From contig NW_026947493.1 in the NCBI RefSeq assembly GCF_034190915.1, forward strand, positions 41,286,501 through 41,350,500: DNA of 64,000 nt, in the 5' to 3' direction. The position numbers and the translations under genes were made by a program. Position 1 is the first letter of the stretch. Every line of letters begins with the position of its first letter. The notes under the pieces were generated by a model that ran no database searches, had not been told where the DNA came from, and saw only the letters and a list, made by a program, of their open reading frames with translations. Source of the stretch: Cavia porcellus. Lineage: Eukaryota; Chordata; Mammalia; Rodentia; Caviidae. Below are positions 23,830 to 35,070 of this stretch, one piece after another.

Positions 23830-25237
23830 AGTTAGGAAGTTTCTAAATTAAAAAAATAATAAATTTTTTCTTTCTTTGAAGATAGGTGGTTTGTTTCTGA
23901 AATGTGAATTTTTCTTTAGGCTTATAATTTTAAGATAACTCCTAAAATGTCTAATTGATTTTAGGCTAAGAACTTGGTAGGCACTTTAAAAACACAGATA
24001 AGTGGTTCTTTGATGAGCTTACCAAAGTTTTCTGAAGTAGTTGACTTGAATTTTCACATTAGTCACTGTTACTCTGGTGTCTTCTTTATGTAGTTGAAGA
24101 TCTGTTGCAGTTTCTGCTCCTCGATTGTGTCTTTCAGTTGTTTTACAACACTTTGTTATTTTCTTCTTCTTTCTGAAAGATAACCATGCTTACCCTGCTT
24201 CCCACTGCTTAGATTTTATAGTGTCAACTACACTTTTTATTGTGCTTTTCTGACTGTTAAGTTAGTTGTATCTAGCTTGTTCATAAGGGATATGATTGAA
24301 AAATACAATGAATGTTTAAAATAAAAATTAATAATAGAAGACACATTGCTATTAATCTCCCTTCCCCCTCACTTCAAACATTCTTTCAATTCTTTGCAGC
24401 AGTTCTGCAAGTCACCTTTCATAAGTGTCTTTAGTTGTGCTATCATGGCTACCTTGATATTATGAAATCATTCAAAATATTTATACTCATGGTCATTTTG
24501 ATTTTATGGAAGAGTCAGAAGACACGTGCTGCCAGACCTGGTGAATAAAGCGGAGGAAGATACAGCATAATGTTTTTCTGAGCCTGTCTTTCCACTGGAT
24601 GGCACTTGTAGCAACATTCATCATATTTTTGATAATTCCTCATAAAGACCAGAAAAAGAGTCCCAGTTATGCCTCAAAAAATGGCAGTAATAATGAGACG
24701 GGGTGTATGAAACAAAGAGGAGTATTTTGAGGGGTTAATGGCAATATATATTTTAGCATAATAATTTTTAAATTTAAACATTCACTTCTGTATCGTTTTC
24801 CTTTTTATTCACTTTTCCTTCATTTCTCTTCTCTGTATATGTTCTGTTTTCATTTCATAAAAGCTACATTTCTATATCCTACTGAATTTTCAGTTTCATC
24901 ATTTGTCTTTTCTGAGAGCTATACTACATCACTTTCACAAATGTCTTCTTCTGAGTCTTTCTGTTCCCTTTGTTCTGTAGTTATGTTGAATCTCCTGCAT
25001 TTGTTTTGCCTGCATGTGCACATTTAATTTTTCCCTTTTAAATTTTACTGTATATGGCTATCTCCTGACAAGAAGGCAGCTTACATTTGTGAGCCTAGGG
25101 TACTACTGCACTTTTCTAATGCATATATTCTTGCCTTATATAGTAAGTTTAAAGTTATCCTACTAGGATTTTAAGACTGAGATGGTTTCACAAAAGTATA
25201 ATACAAGGTATGGAAATATGATAATTGCTTCTAGATG
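23830..25237. other. Unclassified intergenic sequence
   Basis: There is no gene. The stretch 24480-24720 has a somewhat higher GC content and may be a diverged old repeat, but I cannot name it. Confidence 0.4.
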
Positions 25238-25338
25238 AATTTTGTTTTGTTTTGTTTTGTTTTGGCATTGAGAATCAAACTCAGGACCTTGAAGTTGCCA
25301 GGCAGGCACTTATGCTGCTGAGCTACATCCCCAACAAG
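25238..25338 (-). mobile_element. Older ID-type SINE with 10-bp target-site duplication
   Basis: The tail is (GTTTT)n on +. The body reads 'gagaatcaaactcaggacct' and ends 'gctgagctacatccccaac'. AATTGCTTCT flanks it at 25223-25232 and 25341-25350. The body lacks the TTGCAAG anticodon stem of the young copies, so it is a different or older subfamily. Confidence 0.85.
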
Positions 25339-25350
25339 GCAATTGCTTCT

Positions 25351-26287
25351 AATGGGAGATATAATTCTAGATTAATGTTGTAGTTAGGAGTTGTCAGGAG
25401 AACACTTAAAATCAGGACGTGGGGTTTATGATATTATCTTATGATGGTCACTTAGAGTTAACACAAGAAAATGCAGGAAATCTGTCCATAACACTAAAGA
25501 TAAGTAATATTCAGCCAAGGGTCTGAATCACACAGCTATGTCCTGCTTGAGTCTAGATGAAGACCCAGAGCTCATGACAGTGCCTCCCACAATTCCAGAT
25601 GGAGGTCTAGAGCCCACAAGGACTCACACTAGTCTCTTCTATGGATCTGTGCTTGGAAGGCCTAAAGGTCAGTGGTGGAAACTAGAAAATCTATGCCAGC
25701 AGGGCAAAGGAGCTGTGCCGATTGGTTGAAGGTTCTACGCTTGAGCTGAGAAGTCATGCTCAAAACAAAGACCAGGGCTGTCCTGAAAAGCACCACAGTC
25801 ATCCTGAGTGATATGGAGGTCCTGAGCTCCTCTGATGATAAGCATAGTTGAGTACATGCCAGGAAGCCTACATGATAAGTTCATCCTGGACATTAAGCGG
25901 CACATGTCTTCCCTTCTGGAGCCAGGAAGCAGTGCTTGATGTAAGGACCAGAGTTTGTCCACGAGAACCAATGGCTCAAACAGCAACACATAGGAGAACT
26001 CACAATGCCACAATGCCACAATGCCTCAGTGACTCAACACACCAATGCCTTCCTTCTCTTTCTCCATGTCTCTGTGCTGGCAACTTGCCTCAAGTAGACC
26101 ATTGACGCTCAGCACCATGGTGATATAATTCTGCTTGCATTAAGTTGACAACAAATTTTTAATCCGTAACAATTAGTTAGAAAGAATTTGGGGAAAACAG
26201 TGTATCTTCTTTAGGAGACTATGGATATAAGAGAGCATTATCAAGGGTAAAAAAAGTATTGAACACAAAAAACTTCTATAGAGTAGA
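25351..26287. other. Unclassified, moderately GC-richer sequence
   Basis: Frames at 25538-26105 lack recognisable domains. A short 9-bp triplication (acaatgcca, about 26001-26025) is present. This could be an unrecognised LTR. Confidence 0.35.
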
Positions 26288-26728
26288 TATAGCAGGCAAA
26301 TAATGGCCCCTCAAAGATGTCCATATGTTAATACTGTGGATACTGTGACTATGTTGTCTATTTGGGGAAATTTGTAGATTTTATTAAAGATCTGTACATG
26401 GGGAATTACTCAGGAAGATGTGTCCAGTATATCACAGAGAACAGAGGCAAAGAGGCTGGTGATCAGGTGAGAGTCAGAGACCAGTGATAGATTGTTGGCA
26501 TTGAAGATGGAGGAAGGTGCCAAAAGCCAAGGAATGTATGTGGCCTCTATGAACCAGAAAGGAAAGGAAACAAACTTTTCTCTGCCTCCAAAAAGAATGC
26601 AATTCTGCTGACACTTTGATTTTGGGTCAGTACAACTTGTTTTGTACTTGTGACCTGCAAAAGAATAAGGTAACAAATCTGTGTTGCTTTAGTCCACTAA
26701 ATCTGTGATAAATTATTACAAGTATGTA
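26288..26728 (+). mobile_element. MLT1-type (ERVL-MaLR) LTR
   Basis: In order: 'aataatggcccctcaaagat', 'gtccatatgttaatactgtg', 'ttgaagatggaggaaggtgc', 'aagccaaggaatgtatgtgg', 'gctgacactttgattttggg', 'cttgtgacctgcaaaagaat', and the terminus 'ttagtccactaaatctgtga'. This is the standard layout of MLT1-class LTRs. It is non-coding. Confidence 0.82.
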
Positions 26729-29166
26729 AACAACTCATAGGCCTGAGTTAATAGAGAAGCATAAGTCACTTGATGGAACTTTCAGAGTTTGCTTCCCATT
26801 TCTGTGGGGGAGCTCTAGAAATGTGCTGATTTGTATGACCATCTTAAAACTCTCCTCTGCCATAGACAGTTGCCTATGAGTTCCTTCAGCTGACTGCTGA
26901 TCTACAGACACAGGAAGACTCAACGAAAGCAATTTCCCTGAAAGGCACTTTCAATATTTCATCAGCTTGATACATACAGACTTGTAACTCTCTTCCTGGA
27001 AATTTTCCCTGTTGAGTCAACATTAGGCACCAAATATTCAAGAATCAATTATAACAAATGCTTCCATGAATTTATGGTCTCTGAAATGCACAGTATACAT
27101 TTGTGCTTGCAGGAACATGTTTCATTATTAATGGAAATTTACTTCCAAAGTAGTTTTAGATAATCTTTTCATATCCACCAGTCATAGAAACCACTCTGAT
27201 TTTTTTGTTTTGTTTTGTTTTGAAACAAAAAAGAGTGTAGAACAACTTGTTTTGCTGGTAGTTTTAGATTCCCAGAAAGCTCTGACTAACATAAGGATGT
27301 TGAAAGGCCAGACTTAAGGCTTATAAAATACTTCAGTGCAATTTGAAGTCTAAGCCATCTGTGATTCCAGTGGCGAGGGATATGAAATTAATCCTCAATG
27401 CTAATCTAGATTCAAGGGTCAACATCCAACTACCAGGATCCTAGTTATACAATCAAAAGAGCAAATGCATTGAATCTTTCAGACATCTTTGGACTAATTT
27501 TTTTCAGGTTAAATGAAGAGATAAACTGTTGTGAATTACTTTCTCAGCCTGTATTATCCCACAGAATCCAAAGCGTCAAACACTAGTAAATAAAAAAGTG
27601 CCATAGAGAAGCTTCTAACTGTAGAGGTTGGGGCTGGTGGGATGAAACAGTGCATCCTATAGTCAAAGGAAATATGTAATGACTCATTGGGGTTTGATTT
27701 TGTTAGAAAGGCCAGCCATGGCAGTTGCCTGTTGACCTTATACTGTTAAACAACTTATCAGATTGAAAACAACAAGGAGGAAAAAAGTATATCTGTTATT
27801 CTCTTTGTATAAGTTGAATTGACTAAGTTGCTTCTAGAACTGCAGATAGTATGATTCAATGCAACATTTTCTGAGCAAAAGCAGTCAGCTGTTTATTAAT
27901 CATTCATAGTAAGTGATAATACATCAGGAAGTACCACCAAAATTTGGTACACCTAAAGAATTTTGCTTTGAAGAGATTGGACTTCTGGATCTTACACAAA
28001 GCTATAAGTACTTTATTCATGAGACATCTTGATATTTCATCTATTGAGATGTTTAAAGGGGAAAATCAATGTACTGGATCATCTAAAAGAGAGTAAATAC
28101 AGAAATTAACTCCTGGCACATCCTTTGTTCCGGGTCGTTATACACTGCATTACAATTACCCCTATAGAACAGCTTCTGAAAGAATTTCTTGCATAATGGC
28201 ATTTTAGTCATTACTGAATGTCAACAAACAAGGCAGATTAATGCTTCCACTCCTGAGTTGCTTTGCACTCTGCTTATTAGAATTGTAGTCAGATCTTCAT
28301 TAGAATGAATGACATCTGATTCCATAAGGCAGTCACAACAGAGGCACCTTCTCGCTATGGTGTTACCCTGCAGATGACAATGTAGGCCGTAATGAATGAC
28401 ACTCTGCAATTCTTTACTTCCTGCCTCAAATCGTAGTTAATCTTTCATTGAAACTGTACACATGTGTAGCTTTAAGTGGCCTATCACAGCAAGTACCATA
28501 ATGCTGTAAGCACATGGAGACTGACAGAAGGTAAATTGCTTGTCAGAAGGTCTGTATTTCAATTCACAGCATATTCCAAACACGTTGTGGTGAAAGCATG
28601 CCACAACAGCTGCTTTCATTGCTAACTATTTTTGATGTAAATGTCAATAAAGCTCCAGGCCCTTTCATATTTTTGGCCAAGAATGTCCATCTATCCCTAT
28701 GCAGGCTGGCAGGTGGAGTTCCATTTATCTACTCTTAGGAACATGTCCTATAATAATGATTGTCTCCGGAGGCCGTTTAGAGTGATTGAGAGCAGTGATT
28801 GGGACAATCGGCTGCTGAATTTCATTGCTGGAGTGGGTTGACAGGTGACTGCTTTTACACCCTCTCATCTGGTAGAGAAGGAAATAAAACACACACTTCC
28901 ATCCAGTCCACAGGCAATCACATCCAGGTTAAAGATCTATACTTATAGTTCACTCAATTCATTGAAAAAATTGAGAGTTATGGTTATTAAACAGTTTTAA
29001 ATTCCCTAGTAGGTCTAGAGTTTTTAAAGAGACAGCAATGACATTTATTTTCTATAGGATTACAGCTAGGAGAATTAAGAAAACAATTTTGCTTGGGACA
29101 TGAATGCATTTGAGGACCTCTTTCCTTCCTGGAAATGCTCCTTTTGGGTTACCAGCTGTTCATGTT
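26729..29166. other. Repeat-poor unique block
   Basis: About 2.4 kb with essentially no recognisable SINE, LINE or LTR. Base composition is more balanced than its surroundings, and TAAT-core, CATTAG and TGACAGG-type motifs are scattered through 27500-28900. Frames are short and unconvincing. It could hold a conserved regulatory element, which is an inference from texture alone. Confidence 0.4.
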
Positions 29167-29251
29167 ATATAGATACAGATATAGATATAGATATAGATAT
29201 AGATATAGATATAGATATAGATATAGATATAGATATAGATGTAGATATAGA
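29167..29251. repeat. (GATATA)n hexanucleotide microsatellite
   Basis: About thirteen near-perfect tandem copies of a gatata/atagat hexamer, with a few substitutions at the edges. Confidence 0.97.
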
Positions 29252-29859
29252 GCTATTAAAACAAAACAAAATAAAATAAAAACCTTTTAATTAATGCTCT
29301 GAGAATGAAGACTAAATCTTGATCTTTAGCAGTTGAAAGGTAGCAGATATTAAAAATTAACTCAATGTGAATTTGCATTTAAATGTCACTCTGTTCTGTT
29401 ACAGTAATGACTTTTTATTTTTCAGCAGAGTAAAACCTCATGTTCTTTTATTAAACACATGCATTGAGCATATGCTATAGGTAAATTTTATTCACAAGGA
29501 TTAAGGATACCAACTAGAATTACACTAATACCCACAAAGAAACAGCATTTTAGAACAATCTAGGATAAGGAAAGTTTTAATATCATTTGTATTTATATTT
29601 TATATAAGTTATTTGATTCTATTTGTGTGTTATACGTAATTTAGCATTACAAACAAAATTATAATAGTAGTATGTATGTACTTTTCCCCTGCTGATAGGA
29701 GTATAAAACCTAAAATTTGGGAATGATATCCTCAAGAAAGGTATGTGGATTTTGGAGTTAGGATGATGACATTTCAGTTCAGTCTATAATTTATTAGCCT
29801 ACTGGCTTTGTGAGGATTAAATAACTTTATTTAAACTTTATCAGCCTCATTCTCTTCAT
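29252..29859. other. Unclassified AT-rich sequence
   Basis: No gene or clear repeat is seen. Confidence 0.5.
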
Positions 29860-30080
29860 ATGATAATAGTTGACATATGCTGAGCATTTATTGTGCATCA
29901 AATTCTTCATTTAACCTATTGAATTCTTTAGGAAGTCCTTGGAATTGAGTGCCATGATCATCCCATCTTACTGAGGGCAACATGATATGGCTAGTAGGTA
30001 GAGCCATAAAGAGTATTTCTATAAACCCTATTTTAAATTTCTGCTCTAAATTATTATGAATAAGCTTAATTTTTAACTGG
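29860..30080 (+). mobile_element. MIR SINE
   Basis: 'gctgagcatttattgtgcat', 'attcttcatttaacctattg', 'cccatcttactgagggcaac' and 'gctagtaggtagagccataa' follow the MIR core and 3' part in order. It is ancient and diverged. Confidence 0.72.
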
Positions 30081-30219
30081 ATTGTCTTGGCAGCCACCTA
30101 GATTAGTAAAGAACACTTCTGGGTGTGCATAGACATGTCACATAGGTGTGACCTTGAGATCTGTATCTGATCCCTGATCCCTTTCACTCTGATGCTACTC
30201 CATTCCCTAGCTTCCCAAT

Positions 30220-30398
30220 CACCATGAAGTGATCAGTTTTGTTCTCTCATTTCCTTGTATCATGAAGTTCCCACTTTGAAGATCATGGACTGAATCTGCT
30301 GAAAAACCATGAACCAAACTGTATCTCTCTTCCTTAAAATTGTGCTTATCAGGTGTTGTGTCCCTACAGTGGGAAAGCTGATCAATAGTACACTTACC
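30220..30398 (+). mobile_element. MaLR-like LTR fragment
   Basis: 'gatcatggactgaatctgct', 'aaaaccatgaaccaaactgt' and the terminus 'gtgggaaagctgatcaa' match the 3' half of the LTR family found at 9596 and 58757. Confidence 0.55.
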
Positions 30399-30957
30399 TT
30401 TAGTTTAGTAAAAATGCCTCAAACGTCGTGTACTGGATGTTTGGTGATTCACACTCAACAAGTGTCCTAAGAATTGAAAACAACATGGAATAATGTTGCC
30501 CTGACCTGAGGAGATAATCCCAAGGACCCAAGGCAGTTCCATGAGCAGCTGTGTGCTTGGAGCCACCTTGCTGAAGAGGTCTGATGTCCAGCGGTCTGAG
30601 GTTTTTATATGATAAAAAGTGTCAGATTCATTTAATATGTCATCACAAAAATCTAACTATATATCACAAATAAAGGTTATAATTACAGATTAACAAGAAA
30701 TATTTGAAAATTTATGGAAAAAGTTCTATCAGATAAATTTTTTACCCCACAGAGCGATTATATTAACATTGATATAAATTCAATAGTTATTAACATTGAT
30801 ATAAATTCAATACATAGCCTTTTCTAACTACAATTTGAAGGGGTTTTGTGGTCTTTTATACTTTTGCTGCTCATATGTGTACAGATCAAAAATTATGTAA
30901 TGCTTTTTTTGTGTTTACAAATTCTGCATAAATAAACAGCATTGGAAAGCATGCTTC
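30399..30957. other. Unclassified sequence
   Basis: No gene is seen. It contains a short exact duplication at 30761-30812. Confidence 0.5.
30761..30812. repeat. Exact 25-bp direct duplication, 2-bp spacer
   Basis: The 25-mer starting tattaacattgatataaatt at 30761-30785 recurs exactly at 30788-30812. Confidence 0.97.
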
Positions 30958-31035
30958 TCTATTTAACCTACTCAGGCCACTAAGACAAGAGGATCATTTG
31001 AGTTAAAGAAGTTAAGGCCTGGACAGTGTAACAAG
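30958..31035 (+). mobile_element. 7SL-derived SINE fragment
   Basis: 'ctactcaggccactaagaca', 'agaggatcatttgagttaaa' and 'aaggcctggacagtgtaac' follow the B1/Alu monomer order. Only this short central part is recognisable. Confidence 0.6.
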
Positions 31036-31661
31036 TAACTTTCCCCAAAAATATTTTTGATGTAAATAATAGTATACTGCTTCATTCTAGTTATTTTTCC
31101 CTCTTCATTTATTTAGCACATTTCCAAAACACCTGAGTGAATTTGGGTCTCCTTTGATAAGAAAAGGACCTGAAAATAATATTTTAAAAATGAATAGGCA
31201 GTCTTCAGTGTAACCATGACACAGGTCTAGTGTTCCCTTTTCTTATCCTATGCTTTGAAGCACCCAATTTTTTTTAATGGTGTAAAAGCTAGAAAAATAA
31301 GAGCACATTTTTGGTAGAACATATTGTCATTTGCTCATAACTATTTGAAACACTACTGGCACCTTTTAACTGCCTTAACCAACAGCATTATGGCATACAC
31401 AAAGTATAACTATTCTTATTCTATACACAAAACATTACATAAGGGCTGACATAGTCACATTTATATAAGCATTAAGCATTTACTGTATTGAAAAACTTAG
31501 TTCTAGTACTAGCAGTAAAGAGTCACAGGCATTTTTAACACTTAGTTGAAGGTTTATTAAATATGCGGTATGTCTCATGCACTGGAGGAAAATGGATATT
31601 TTTGCTTTTGAATTTATTGATAACTTAAATCTGAATAGTTCTGCTGAGCATCAATGTTAGA
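31036..31661. other. Unclassified AT-rich sequence
   Basis: No gene or recognisable repeat lies between the 7SL fragment and the TRA2B pseudogene. Confidence 0.5.
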
Positions 31662-33000
31662 AACATAAAAATAAAACTGTTTATTGTTGTTTTTTGTCTT
31701 TTGGTAACATTGTATCCACAGATATCAATTTTCAGATTTTCCTGGATTCAGTAGAAAAACCTTCTAAATGAATTTTTGTACAATAGAAATTTCTTAGCAA
31801 TCAAAATTTAGACTATAAAAAAACACACAGAACATACTTTTCTGCAAACACTTAACTTTGAACAAAGCACACAAATGCAGAATAAAAAGAACATTCAGCT
31901 CTACCCAAAGCAGTCATTTTAAAAAGTATACAAGTCACCTAACTTCACTAGACACGGTTCACTTTTTAAATGGGCAGTAAAAGTATTGTCTACAAATAAT
32001 ACTGCAGCTCTATGGCAGATTTCAGAAAGTTTTCATCTTCATACTTTAATGGTGCCTGACTGAGTAGGACTAAGATCTGGAGAATGATGTGTCCTCCATG
32101 ACACTAATAAGGGCACCGCCTGTGTCAATCTGAGCCCTGCCTTGAGCAGTCCCCTCCACCTCTTGCTCTTATCTCCTCGCTGTAATCTGCTGTAGTAATC
32201 TCAGGCATCATAGCTATGGTCTTATCCTCCGTCATCCTAATCCAACTGCATGAACATAAGTAGGTCTCCTCTGCAAATTTATGGTATTGGAGTATGTGGT
32301 TTTTTGTTATAGAGAAATTAATTCTGCTCTTACATCCACCGAGTTCCATTCCTATAGCATGGTCTTTAGTTTCCTAAGCATCATCTACATTTCCAAACTA
32401 CACAAAGGCAAACCCTATTGTATGCCTACACTGCTTGTCCTATAAAATAGACATGACAGCAGTTGGGCCATACTTAAAGAATGTATCTCTTTCTGTGGTA
32501 TACAAGTTCAACCCAAACACTCCAAGACAACAGTTTGACAACAGTTTGAGTCAGGATTTTCCTGGTTGCTGACATGACATCTTCGAGGAGACATGGAGAA
32601 TGGCAGTGGCTCTGGTGTCTGCGATAATCACCACTGTAAAACCTGCACCTGGAACTTCTATGAGCATGAGCTCGAGATCATGACCTTGCAAAACGCCTTT
32701 AAGAGCTTCTTCTGGATTTAGACCTAGATTTACATCTGGGCCTGCACTTTTCTCTGGAACTCCTGTATACTTCCTAGGAGCCAGAGCTTGAAGGTTACAC
32801 CTTGCAGATTCCCCCAATATGTAAGCACTTCCATTTCTGGAAACAATGGGATTCCCACCCGCCTCTGTCACTCATGACACTGATGTGGAGGTTGCTGCCC
32901 TCCCAGATTCAACTGACGCTGCCAATCTCTCCTGCCTTCTTTACAGAGGCACCCCCGCAACTTATCAGGCTACTCTGTTTGCTGACTCACTCAGAGCCGT
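31662..33000 (-). pseudogene. TRA2B-ps: TRA2B processed pseudogene
   Basis: The parent gene encodes transformer-2 beta, a nuclear SR-like splicing regulator with an RRM between two RS domains. On the minus strand the copy follows the mRNA without introns: a 5' UTR segment (about 32876-33000), ATG at 32873-32875, the N-terminal RS region (32560-32870, with GGGAATCC and AGATCC/AGGTCT-type repeats), an RRM segment ('TGTTGTCTTGGAGTGTTTGG', 'GAAATGTAGATGATGC'), the GMELDG equivalent at 32340-32352, the glycine-rich and C-terminal RS region, a TAA-equivalent at 32046-32048, and a 3' UTR down to an AATAAA at 31680-31685. The coding-equivalent span is about 830 nt against 867 in the parent. Several indels and stops split the frame, and the glycine-rich run is eroded. 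Loss of introns with retained UTRs indicates L1-mediated retroposition. The poly(A) tail and flanking duplications are no longer evident, so the insertion is old. It is very unlikely to encode protein. Confidence 0.92.
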
Positions 33001-33019
33001 AGAACCTTATTCCAATTCT

Positions 33020-33297
33020 TGATTTCTTTTGCTATTCATACTCTTATTTTTTCATTCATCTTCGTATTTTTAATTGATAAATAAAGGTTGCCCATATTTA
33101 GGATATGCAATATGTTCTGATGTATAGGATAACTAAAACAAACATTAGCATATGCTTATCATTTTCTTCTGATGAGAACACTTAAAATTTAATCTGAGCA
33201 ATTTTTAAGTATTTAACACATTGTTATTAACTATAGTCACCGGGATATAGATCTCATGCTTTAATTTATCCCTCCTAACTGGAATGTTATATTGTAG
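33020..33297 (-). mobile_element. Old L1 3' UTR, segment 1 of a split element
   Basis: 'tttttaattgataaataaag', 'gatatgcaatatgttctgat', 'gagaacacttaaaatttaat' and 'attaactatagtcaccggga' are typical of the antisense 3' UTR of older mammalian L1 (L1M class). The element continues after an interruption at 33901. Confidence 0.75.
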
Positions 33298-33900
33298 GAG
33301 CAAAAGGGGAAATACTTTTCCTCAACCATCATAAAAGTCAAGGATAACACTTAAATAACAAAAGATAAGTTAATAACAAGAAAACATGAAAATTTATTTA
33401 AACTTTGCACACTACAGAAGCCTTTGGGATAACAATCTAAAGATCCACCCAAAACTATTTTTATGTTTAAATTCCATGAAGGATAGGCAATTATGCAGAA
33501 ATGTAACTGGACAAAGGTGAATTGTCTAATAATAATAGACAGGAAGCCAGTGAGGGCTCTCTGTTCCAATTCTTGTTGGCTTTTCTCTGAAGGTTCTTTC
33601 CTTCTGGTGTGGACATGATCCCTCTGGAATGAAGTTCTTTGTGAGAGAAGGAAGAAGACCAATCTTTCTATGTTTTATGGTTTACTTTGAAGAAGGAGGA
33701 TTCTAGTTATTGTGGCCCACCTAGGAAAAGAATAATTCTGGTTTCTGTAACTAAATTCAGGGGGAAGAAAGAATGACTAGAAATAAGAGGGCTAGAGAAA
33801 GTCTCTACTTGCAAGGCCTTCCAATTTTCTGTTGCATGTATTCACCCTTCCCAAGTACTGTGCATTTTAGACTCATGTTTTGAGGCCCAAATATATCCTC
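33298..33900. mobile_element. Unidentified insertion within the old L1
   Basis: About 600 bp that interrupts the L1 between the 3' UTR piece and the piece starting 'ccactactgttctactctct'. It has a balanced composition with phrases such as 'ttgttggcttttctctgaag', which would suit an LTR. The family is unknown to me, and no flanking duplication was found. Confidence 0.4.
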
Positions 33901-34172
33901 TGAGTAATGTCTTCAATCCTTTTACAGTCTAGCCCCAGCCACTACTGTTCTACTCTCTGCTTCCATGAATTTTACTTTTTAAAATTTCACATACTGGTGA
34001 GACTATTAGTAGGTTTTTTTTTTCTGAGTCCTTTAAATTCATCTATCTTTTCCCAAGTAACAAATTTCCTTCTTTTTTTATGATTGAATAGTGTCACATT
34101 TTTGTACATACACAACATTTTCTTTATCTGTTAATGGATACTTAGGTTGATTCTGTATCTGGAGTATCTCTT
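33901..34172 (-). mobile_element. Old L1, segment 2
   Basis: 'ccactactgttctactctct', 'gcttccatgaattttacttt', 'tgattgaatagtgtcacatt' and 'aatggatacttaggttgatt' continue the same L1 across the ORF2 stop region. Confidence 0.75.
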
Positions 34173-34346
34173 TTTTAAATTTTATTTTAATGAGAATAAA
34201 ACCAAACAAAATGAAATAGTAAAGTCAATCAAAACAATAAAAGCAATACAGACTTCCAAACAAGATAATAGGAAATCAACCATGGCTACCATAATACCTT
34301 TTTATCTTCAAAATAGCTGCCCATATCATCAGATATAATAATAATG
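34173..34346 (-). mobile_element. Younger L1 3'-UTR fragment inserted in the old L1
   Basis: 'aatgagaataaaaccaaac', 'acttccaaacaagataatag', 'gaaatcaaccatggctacca' and 'caaaatagctgcccatatca' match the repeat units in the 3' UTR of the L1 at 2090-2500 and part of 38010-38200. It is a short 5'-truncated insertion. Confidence 0.75.
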
Positions 34347-34550
34347 TTTCATTGAACACTGAATTACAGATATTTCTTCAGCAAACCAATTTCATATCTT
34401 TTGCCTATATAACTAGTAACACAATTGCTGGAGTGATGATAGTTCTATGTTTAGCTTTTTGTCTTTCAGTGTTTATTTGGTGATTTTGTAGGTATGACAC
34501 ATGGAGAGTTGCTTACATTGTTTATATATCACTTAGGCTTTTTTACATTA
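34347..34550 (-). mobile_element. Old L1, segment 3
   Basis: 'gaacactgaattacagatat', 'ttcttcagcaaaccaatttc' and 'aattgctggagtgatgatag' resume the ORF2 C-terminal sequence where segment 2 broke off. Confidence 0.65.
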
Positions 34551-35070
34551 TATAGCAAATATGTGCTAATGTTATATATAACACAAAATAAGATCTTTTT
34601 AACAGTTACACACAGAGATTCAATTTCGATTTATACACTGGATCCCCAGATGACTGACTAGGGGGAAAAGTTGCTCTAGTCATGTTCGATGAAGGCATCA
34701 GAAGTATATAACACACAGTAAATACATATCTGGTTTGAAGACTGAGCATATGCAACATTGGCGGTGATACTTCAGAAAGGTTGGAACAGTTTTACACTGT
34801 TTGAGGACTGAACAAATTATGTGACATCTAGCATCAGGTTACAACTGCACCCAGGAATTAGATGGGAAGCCCCCAAAGGCATTCATTGATCTTGTGGCCC
34901 TGGCTGTCCACTGGATGGATAGGCAGACAGATGCACATTAGGATTTGCATAGTTAGAAGGCAGGAATGTCAAAAACATTGACAAACCTACAAATTTACCC
35001 TGCTTACAACATTGATGGTCCAGAAGTGTGTAGACAGGTATGATTACTTAGCCTTTGTCTTTATCCCTTC
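34551..35070. other. Unclassified sequence upstream of the env remnant
   Basis: No gene is recognised. It may contain decayed retroviral sequence upstream of the transmembrane subunit, but no surface-subunit motif could be identified. Confidence 0.35.

Noticed and set aside
24480..24720. Possible mariner-like or other transposase fragment
   Set aside because: The texture suggested an old transposon, but neither strand gives a transposase motif I can name.
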